Source: Thermomucor indicae-seudaticae
Lineage: Eukaryota > Mucoromycota > Mucoromycetes > Mucorales > Lichtheimiaceae
Reading direction: 5' to 3'
Assembly (NCBI GenBank): GCA_000787465.1
Contig: JSYX01000093.1
Coordinates: 1 to 64,000, forward strand
Length of the DNA stretch: 64,000 bases
The notes beneath the pieces are model-generated. The model saw only the letters and a program-made list of their open reading frames with translations. It was not told the DNA's origin and did not search any database. Both the position numbers and the translations under genes were made by a program. Shown here piece after piece: positions 56,417 to 64,000 of this stretch (the stretch's first letter is position 1; each line of letters starts with the position of its first letter).

Positions 56417-57954
56417 GTGTACTTTTTGTTTTTCTGTCCAGAGTGCATATATCAGACCCAGAGCAGTGCGCGTAATATACATCATCCGTTGAACTGATGA
56501 CATCCATTTTATTTTTGGCTGCATGTCACGTTCTCCCGGAAGGAAAAACTTTACGTAATTTGATGCCTTTTCCCGTCTATTCCGCGCGTGTTTCCTAAAT
56601 CATGACGCATACAGCCTACGAGAAACCGGTCATGCTTGCAACCTGGCGTCTCATGGCTGAAGATACAGTAAGCATGGGACGTAAAACAAGCAAGTGCAAT
56701 TAGAAAAGCCCTGGAATTCTAGTGGCACTATATGCATGCTTTAGGAGAAAAACTTGAGCCGATGCAGTAGTTTGCAGAAAATGAGTAATTTATGCCAAGT
56801 CAAAGTGTACGTTGATTTATCACCGACAAACTTGTCGTGTATATGCTTGATCTAGTTCAGTAAAAGTCAATGCAAGGGTTTAAGATAAAAGCCTGATGGG
56901 CTTTTACACTGTGCAGTGCGGCTATGCTGATAAATGAAAAAAAAAGAGTCGAACTTCTCGCGATATCACAAGTGGGCAATACCATTGGCGCAGATGAGGA
57001 CATACCTTCATTGATCTCCTGCAGTAGGATCACAAGTTATCTTTAAGGATTGCTTCTATTTTTGTGAAGAATAGAAAACCATCCTTTTACGTTGAGTATC
57101 TATCAATGCAGAATAAGCGCACAAAAGCGTCTCTATGAGTATATGCTGCTCTGTTTGCTAGGATATTAGGTCATAGCAAAACCATTGAAGTGCCGGTGTC
57201 GTTCGCCACAGACCCCATCATCCAAAAACCTCGGAAACGGACATCCCTGCAAAAAATGCTGCATGCAGAGAAAGAGAGACAGCCAAGGACGAGCGCTAAG
57301 TCAACCTTTTGAATGAAGCTTCTTTGTCATAGACTTTCAAGGCTGTCATCAAGATGGATAAAGTACATTGCTTAGATTGTAATATAGATCTTGACCAAAT
57401 AACGTTCATCATCGCCTGTATGAAAACAATCACATGTCTTTGTTGGGTACCTGAATGCTTTTGCGGCTTGATCATACAATAATACACTCGTCTTTAACTA
57501 TTTCGGTATGACGTAAACTTTCGATTCTGATATGAGAACAATCGTCTATGAAGATATGTCAGAGCCAACAGCGCATTAACTCGGCTGTCTTTCTTGCCAT
57601 GATATCAAATTAATGATCATGGTTTCAATAAATCAAAAAAGGTTTTCCTGTGATCGTAAGCGCCAAGCCCAACAAGTGTGCATTGACGCACAGCGAATTC
57701 GTTGGAAGAGCTATTATACATTGAAGAAAAGGAGGAGGAATAACGTGTGGCCCCCTGGTCAACTTTGGATAGATCTGATCTGGGGGAAGGGAGAATGAAG
57801 CCAAACATGTTCTTATCCCCCGACCAATGACGACTCCATCGCGTACATATTGCGGTTATATAAAGACAAACCACTTAGAGATGCTTCTCCTTTTTCCCTT
57901 TTATTTCCATCGAAGCCGGCAATTGCTACTTTCTTTTTCCATTATCTTACTCAA
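56414..57954. other. Intergenic, sulfate permease promoter side
   Basis: 1.5 kb of AT-rich sequence without a recognisable gene. Short frames at 57296-57874 lack features. Confidence 0.5.
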
Positions 57955-60450
57955 ATGAAAGATACAATTGTCGTTGATTACGAGCCAGTGCCGTTGCAGG
58001 CACAGATCATGCGATATACACGTCTCATACCGAAATATCTTCGCAGCTATATTACCAGTACGTTTCCCATTTTCCAATGGATCCATCGCTACAATCTATC
58101 AGTAAGTCCTGTTTTCTTGTTCTTGCGATTGAATTCCCTTCTTATGCGCAAAATTACTAGTGGCTCGTACAGGATATCATTGCGGGTCTTACTGTCGGTA
58201 TTGTGGTCGTTCCGCAGAGCATGGCCTACGCGAAGTTGGCCAATTTGGATCCGCAGTATGGACTCTAGTAAGTGATGAGGACAGAAAAATTAAAACATAA
58301 TCAGCATCTCTAACATGTGCTATAAAGTACTTCCTTCGTTGGCGTCTCCATCTATTGCTTTTTTGGCACGTCAAAAGATATCAGTATTGGTCCTATATGT
58401 AAGCGATCAAGGAGAAGGAAAAAACGGCAGAATTCGGGATTTGACTAAGAATAAAGCTACTACTTAGCCACGGTTTCCTTGCTGGTCGGTCAAGCCGTCA
58501 ACATTGCTACCAATTTGGATCCCAGTATCACGGGTCCAGAAGTGGGTGTCACATTGGCGCTCTTTGCAGGCATCATTACTGCCACTATTGGTATCATCCG
58601 TTTAGGAATTCTAGTCGATTTTATCCCAGGTATGATTATGCAAGTTCGGACAACAGAAAACAATGCGTATCTACTTTCTATTTATCAATTAGGACCGGCC
58701 ATAGCCGGTTATATGACCGGTTCAGCCATCACGATTGCTCTTAGTCAACTTCCGGCGTTAGCTGGTACTTCGACAGACGTGAATACACACGATGCACCGT
58801 TTCGCGTACTGGGTGAATTCCTGACAAGCCTCCCACAGACTCAGTTGGATATTGCTTTCGGTCTTGTCAGTCTACTGTTCTTGTACGGTATTAAAATCGC
58901 TTGCAGTTATCTGGCTCACAGAGCGCCAGAAAGATACCAAAAGGGCGTCTTTTTGTTCAATATTACGCGCAACGGCATCATTGTCATTGTGGGCACGGTT
59001 ATTTCGTACCTCGTTTGCCGAGGACAACCAACGAATCCGATCAACGTCATCCAGAATGTGCCCGCTGGATTTGATGCGATGGGGATACCGGGGCTAAACT
59101 TCCGAGTTATCCAAAGTGTCAGCAGTATTATGCCATCGATCGTACTTATCATGATCCTCGAGCACGTGTCGGTCGCTAAATCGTTTGGAAGAGTCTATAA
59201 TTACACCATTAATCCAAACCAAGAAATATTAGCGATCGGTATCAGCAATGTCATCGGCGCTTTCTTTGGGTGAGTTAGATTCAGTGTACGAGAGGGGGAA
59301 GCTTGGTTCATTAAACTGTTTCCTTTTTAGCGCTTATCCTGCGACAGGAGCGTTTAGTCGCACTGCCATTATGGCTCGGTCTGGTGTCAAGACACCTATT
59401 GCGGGCGTCTTTAGCGGTGCAGTCGTATTACTTGCCTTGTATGCATTGACCCCCGCCTTTTATTACATTCCAGAAGCTGTGCTTGCGGCTGTTGTGATCC
59501 ACGCGGTGTCTGATCTTGTTTCGGGACCTCAGTATCTCAAGGACCTGTGGCGCGCCAGTCCCGTGGATATGCTTGTCTGGACGAGTGCCGTCTTAGTAAC
59601 ATTCTTTGTTGATGTGGAAACGGGTATCTATGTCGCTGTGGGACTTTCATTGGCATTTCTCCTATTGCGTGTCGCACGGCCTCCCGTGCAAACACTTGGC
59701 CGTGTCCAGCGCAACCATGCATTTGCTGACGAGCATGACCCGAACTTCGCAACTCGCTTTGGTCCTTTACCCGCCGGACTCATTATTCTCCGGCCAACAG
59801 AGTCGATATTGTATCCGAACGCAGGTTATATTTCAGAACATGTGCTGGCAACTGTTCAGGCACGTACACGGTGCGGAGAAACTGAAAAGCCAGGCCGAGA
59901 TCGACCGTGGAATCAGACTAACCGTGGCGACGGCCAAAAGGTTGGCCATCATTCGACACAACCTCGGTACATGTTGCCAGTCCTCAAGGCCATTCTCCTC
60001 GACATGAGCTCCGTTCGAAGAATGGATGCGACTGCCTTGCACATGCTTGTCAACTTGCGGCAAACCCTCAACCGCTACGCGGGCCGCACAGTCGAATGGC
60101 ATTTCGCTCACTTGTATCCGGACGTCCGACGTGACCTCGTCGCCTTTGGATTTGGATCACTGCCGCTGGAATGCCTTTCCACCTCGTCCTTTTATCCAGA
60201 GAAAACCAAAGCAGCAGTATCTCTCAAACATCAGGCATCTGAAAATATCCAAATAGAGATATATGAAAGATGCGAGGCTTCGTGTTCCTCTTCGTCGTCT
60301 TATTCATCATTGTCAGTATCCGATATCGTTGAACCCGAATCAATCGACATGAACACGCCTAAAGACAAGTACCCCTGTTTCCATTGGGATCTGGAGTCCG
60401 CCGTTTGGGCTATTGTCAACCGATGGAATACACCACAGTCATCTGCCTAG
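57955..60450 (+). CDS. SulP-family sulfate permease with STAS domain
   Basis: This is a plasma-membrane sulfate importer for assimilation. Six exons, 57955-58101, 58161-58267, 58328-58398, 58468-58629, 58693-59269 and 59331-60450, give 727 residues. Signatures: DIIAGLTVGIVVVPQSMAYA, GTSKDISIGPISTVSLLVGQ, FIPGPAIAGYMTGSA and NVIGAFFGAYPATGAFSRTA. A cytosolic STAS domain follows (GPLPAGLIILRPTESILYPN, a variable loop with GRDRPWNQ, then KAILLDMSSVRRMDATALHM). The tail is Ser-rich. The GDRPWN-like loop matches fungal SUL proteins. Adjacent to no other sulfur gene. Confidence 0.95.
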
Positions 60451-60753
60451 TGAACATCCTTCACATGACCACCTTTGCCTTATTTCTCTCTGTAAATATC
60501 TATATGGTACCAGAAAATGTAATACGTGAATTTTTATTAATTCGCTAAAATGATCTTGCTACTTGTAAATACGGGAGGCATGCAATGACGTACGAATGAT
60601 ATGTGGAGCGACAATGAAGAAGTGCGGTGAAGTTGAAGGGTTGCCTGCATTTTGGAACAAAAGAGATAAATGGTTCTTCGAAAGGGGAAGGGTGGAGTCC
60701 GTGGCCGTTTCTTTACAAGAGAACAATCGTGGAACCAGTCAGGAAAGGGAATA

Positions 60754-62287
60754 TTATTCGACAGCATCTGCAATGCCATCTTCCAAGATGGCAAATGTAC
60801 ATTCGTTTTCAGGTAACGAAGGTGAGTCATACACTTTGCAGATACGATTCTGGCCTCGTCCCTTTTTCAAATACAGTCTGAAGAAATATCACACAATTAG
60901 CGATGTGCTAAGCTATCTGCATCGTTCTTTTCGTTTTGATACACCTACCTAGTACAAGAAGCATGAGCAATAATGTTGCCACCTGCTGGTTTCTTTGGAT
61001 CTGGATTAAACATGGACGCTGCGCCATCAACCTGAGCAACTACTTGGTTGGTAATGACTACAGCTACCCCAAACTAAGGGATTGTTTAGTCACATAGCCT
61101 TGTTAGTTTCCCCAGTTGCGATGTTTTGCATACCTCGTCTGCCAATCTCTGCAAATGCCTCAAAAATTGAGCTAAATGGGCTTGTCTGGCTGCTAGTTCA
61201 CCACGACCAGCATAGTCTGTACGATAAAGTGCCATAGCACTATCCACAATCAAAACAGAAAATCTATTGTGATTGATCCCAAAAACAGATTTAAGGATTT
61301 TCCCCGGCTTCAGGGCGGTCGACCAACACTTTCTTACCTCGTCTCAGCCATCATTGCTGCAGCTTGAATCAGCAGTGACGTCTGATGATCCGTGTTGTAT
61401 GCTCTGGCATAAGCGATGTTGTCCAGCGTCTCCTCTCCATTTAGAGAAAACCTAGAATTCACGTCAGTCGACGACGATTTCTGCTTTATATCCGTGCTCT
61501 CCATTCTTTTGACCTTTGCGCGATAGATAAAATACGACTTGGACGAAAAGTACTTTCGGTGTCTATGTAAAGGCACTTTCCTTGGCCGCCTCCAATACTG
61601 ATTGGCAACTAAACAATGTGTTCGCGCAATGAGTACTGCAGCACGAACTCTTGTCTCCTGTAGCTCTTCCTTACCTGAGCCGTTACGGCAAGCATATGAC
61701 ATAATTGACTTTTTCCGGTTCGAAATTCGCCAAAGATTTCCGTAATAGATCCAGTTTCAATGCCACCTGCCATGAAGAAGGAGGTAAGTTCCTTTGGCCA
61801 ACCCATTCAAGCATCCACACTCAACATTACCGCCCAATGCTCGATCGAGTTCCTTTGAACCAGTCGTTATAGTGACAATCTCTTGACGTCGTTGATGAAC
61901 ATCCATTGCTGTTGTAAAACCGAGATTGACCACTTTGGCAGCTACACCGATTTCGAAATTTCCATGTTACTAAAGTAAGAAACCTGATAAACTAGTTGAT
62001 GCTTTTACCTTCGGCCAGGAACTTGTCGGCTTTAGCTTCAGATATGCCCTTGATGGCTAACAACGCTTTCTTTGGTGCATAAGCGACAGCTTCCACAGTA
62101 TAGTATCCGGCGTCTTTAAGCTTTTTGATATCCGCGGCTGAAATGCCACTTTGCTGCGAGGAACCATGGTTTAACAAAGAATAAGGAAATCAGGGGTGAC
62201 ATTTACCTCCAAATGAGAAATTAAAAGAGGGCCACAATCTTCTTCCTCCTCTTCTTCTTCAACTGGACGATGCTCCTGTTGCGACAT
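60754..62287 (-). CDS. rad51: RAD51 recombinase
   Basis: This ATP-dependent strand-exchange protein acts in homologous recombination. It has many exons. The ATG at 62287 begins an acidic leader ([19 protein letters not shown]), then a helix-hairpin-helix region ([20 protein letters not shown]). The core has [20 protein letters not shown], Walker [42 protein letters not shown] and Walker [16 protein letters not shown]1/L2-adjacent [17 protein letters not shown] and [17 protein letters not shown] follow, ending [20 protein letters not shown] before the TAA at 60756-60754. All splices checked keep the family frame. Confidence 0.95.
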
Positions 62288-62722
62288 TAGCAAATGATAT
62301 TACAGAGAGAGATAAATGAGACCGGCTCCGAAGCAAGGAACGCGGAACACGCGATAAATTGTTCGAGAAAACACGAATCTCCGCCAGTGGAAGGACGCGC
62401 ACCTGTTGCTATGGCAACAGAGTGACACATGACTGATTCGGACCATTGGTCCGTGTCCTTCACAGAAATCCAGACAGGACATTTTTGTGAAACTTGGCCA
62501 CGGAATTGGTACACTTCAATCGTTATTAATATTGACAGTTAAATGGAAGCAAAGAATGCTATTGGGTACACATGGAAGGTATAAAATAGTCGTAACAAGA
62601 AGCAAGCAGGAGCCAGAACTGCATATGAACAATGGCAAAGTAAGATAGAAAGAATTGGGGGACAAATTATGTACAGGCTGACGAGAAGTATGTACAAAAA
62701 GCTTGTTCTCCGCCTCTGTTAT
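62288..62722. other. RAD51 promoter and 3' end of next gene
   Basis: No open frame of note; AT-rich. Confidence 0.5.
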
Positions 62723-63255
62723 TTACGAGAGCGAACCTGTGGCTGACTGCTGCTGTAGGAGCAAGCTTCGCTCGTTTTCAATGTCGCCACCATGAATCAT
62801 GGCTGATTCGGATTTTGCAGTTGATGCAGCCGCAGCCACAGCAGCAACGGCTTGCTGCACCGTGATCAAAGCTGCAGCTGCAGCTGTGGCCGAAAATAAA
62901 GCGTCATGTGGCAAGGGGTTCAATGTGCGGTACACTGGTGACGGTGCGAGAAGGCACTGGGCAGAAAAATCAGAGACCGTCGAGAATGGCGCTTGAGAGG
63001 AGCCCATAATTTCCAAAAGTTCTGCTCTCGCTTCTTCGTCTTCCTTCCGTTGAAGTCTAAAACACGCGTCCAGGATGAGGGACAAGGTACAAATGAGGAA
63101 ACTCATTTCGACACTTACCTCTCCTCATTGTAACTATCAGTGGTGAACGGAAAGTCGGTCAAATTGGAAGCTGGACGAATTGGCAGCGGCGAAACAATTA
63201 CAGGTTCATAGTTGCGTCCGTTATCCGTCGAAATCGTAGACTGACAAAAGATCAT
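62723..63255 (-). CDS. Small hypothetical protein with Ala-rich helix
   Basis: Exons 63255-63119 and 63056-62723 give 156 residues, joined AG|A to read SYNEERLQRKEDEEARAELL. The N-terminal part is polar (NYEPVIVSPLPIRPASNLTD), the middle an acidic helix, and the C-terminal part an Ala/Val-rich helix (FSATAAAAALITVQQAVAAV). No family recognised. The start at 63255 is the first Met in frame; an upstream exon is possible because an acceptor-like TTTTGTCAG precedes the coding part. Confidence 0.5.
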
Positions 63256-63520
63256 CAGGCAAGTGAAAGAACGTCGAGTGAAACAAAAGGAAAAAATGGG
63301 TCGCACACTGCAGTTTTCAACCTCCGTCAATTGTTCTGGCAGGCGTGCCCCTTTCTTTCTTTGCTTTTCCCTCGTCGAATTAGCTGACTCTTCAAGACAA
63401 GAAAACTTTTTTGTTTTCTTTACTCAACAGTGTCGTGTAAAAGCTATTGTTTGCTACTTCTGCCTCTAGTATTCTTTACAATTTCAACATTTGTGGAACA
63501 TCACGGAACTTGGTTAAAAC

Positions 63521-64000
63521 ATGGATTTGAGAGTGGGCAACAAATACCGGATTGGTCGCAAAATTGGGTCTGGTTCATTTGGCGACATTTATCTCGGTAG
63601 GCGCGCACAACCCCCTTCTAATTGTACGAGACTCTCCTGATCTTAAACTATGGCACATACGTAATAGGCACAAATATTGTCACTGGCGAAGAAGTGGCAA
63701 TTAAACTGGAGTCGGTTAAAGCGAAGCACCCCCAATTGGAGTACGAAGCCAAAGTGTACAAAGCATTATCTGGCGGCGTGGGCATTCCATTTGTACGGTG
63801 GTATGGCACCGAATGTGACTACAATGCAATGGTGATTGATCTCTTGGGGCGTACGTTTTGCTTGTGCGAAACAAAAAAATCGGGAGATAAGAGCCCTTTC
63901 TGACACTTTGCATATCCATTTAGCATCCCTGGAAGATTTATTCAATTTTTGTGGTCGAAAGTTCAGCTTAAAGACAGTGCTCTTGCTGGCAGATCAGATG
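63521..64000 (+). CDS. Casein kinase I, 5' part (cut by window end)
   Basis: This is a Ser/Thr kinase of the CK1 family. Exons 63521-63596, 63668-63850 and 63924 onward read [20 protein letters not shown] with the glycine loop ([11 protein letters not shown]), the VAIK lysine ([10 protein letters not shown]), the CK1 signature [17 protein letters not shown] and [40 protein letters not shown] and TVLLLADQM. The start [12 protein letters not shown] matches the Hhp1/CK1-delta branch. The rest lies outside the window. Confidence 0.95.

Noticed and set aside
59606..60007. Second frame in the sulfate permease STAS loop
   Set aside because: The GRDRPWNQ phrase in the main frame matches fungal SUL proteins, so there is no frameshift.
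1..64000. tRNA, rRNA or CRISPR features
   Set aside because: No A/B box pairs with cloverleaf potential, no rRNA-like sequence and no spaced identical repeats were found by eye.

Overview
This window is nuclear DNA from a fungus, most likely an early-diverging one of the Mucoromycota (Mucorales-like). The genes have many short GT-AG introns (about 50-80 nt). They include fungal families (SLA1, a WOPR regulator, Zn2Cys6 and SFP1-like regulators, fungal-type SulP and CTL transporters, DASH-sized small coiled-coil genes) and a stand-alone IucA/IucC-type siderophore synthetase, which fits the rhizoferrin synthetase known from Rhizopus. I see no rRNA, tRNA, CRISPR or bacterial operon structure. 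The species cannot be named from the sequence alone.

Layout. 1-3.8 kb: remains of an OTU-peptidase-bearing transposon, one of its termini, and gene-poor degenerate repeats. 3.8-10.2 kb: a wax-synthase/MBOAT acyltransferase divergent from a KAPA synthase (biotin) that ends in a peroxisomal signal, a frameshifted Bcs1-like AAA ATPase, and a small coiled-coil gene. 10.8-24.2 kb: a Zn2Cys6 regulator, a promethin-like membrane protein, cyclophilin A, the endocytic scaffold SLA1, two Ras-family GTPases (Rap/Rsr1-like and Ras) flanking a broken pogo-type transposase, and a peroxisomal acyl-CoA thioesterase. 25.8-32.5 kb: transaldolase, a 5'-truncated choline-transporter-like gene, a lineage-type unknown gene split by a 422-bp inverted-repeat element, a degenerate transposon protein, and proteasome subunit RPN9. 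32.6-48.6 kb: dihydroxy-acid dehydratase, a mitochondrial tandem-RRM protein, a universal-stress-protein gene, an SFP1-like zinc finger, a TPR-like protein, 14-3-3, an MFS carrier and a WOPR regulator. 50.8-64 kb: a broken repeat-type gene, rhizoferrin-type synthetase, a sulfate permease, RAD51, a small unknown gene, and the 5' end of casein kinase I.

Most genes are unlinked housekeeping or regulatory functions. The clearest links are metabolic and regulatory. The siderophore synthetase has three ATCWGATAA-type sites upstream, the kind bound by iron-responsive GATA repressors. Two enzymes (KAPA synthase and thioesterase) carry C-terminal peroxisome signals. SLA1, Ras/Rsr1, 14-3-3 and casein kinase I all belong to polarity and signalling biology.

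The most unusual signals are: (i) a 422-bp element with inverted ends and an exact 8-bp target duplication inside a gene, sharing 21 bp of its end with the terminus behind the OTU fragment; (ii) three well-supported GC-AG introns; (iii) micro-exons of 9, 15 and 18 nt; (iv) two homopolymer frameshifts. Exon boundaries were worked out by eye from splice consensus, frame and family conservation. Where a boundary could not be resolved, the entry says so.
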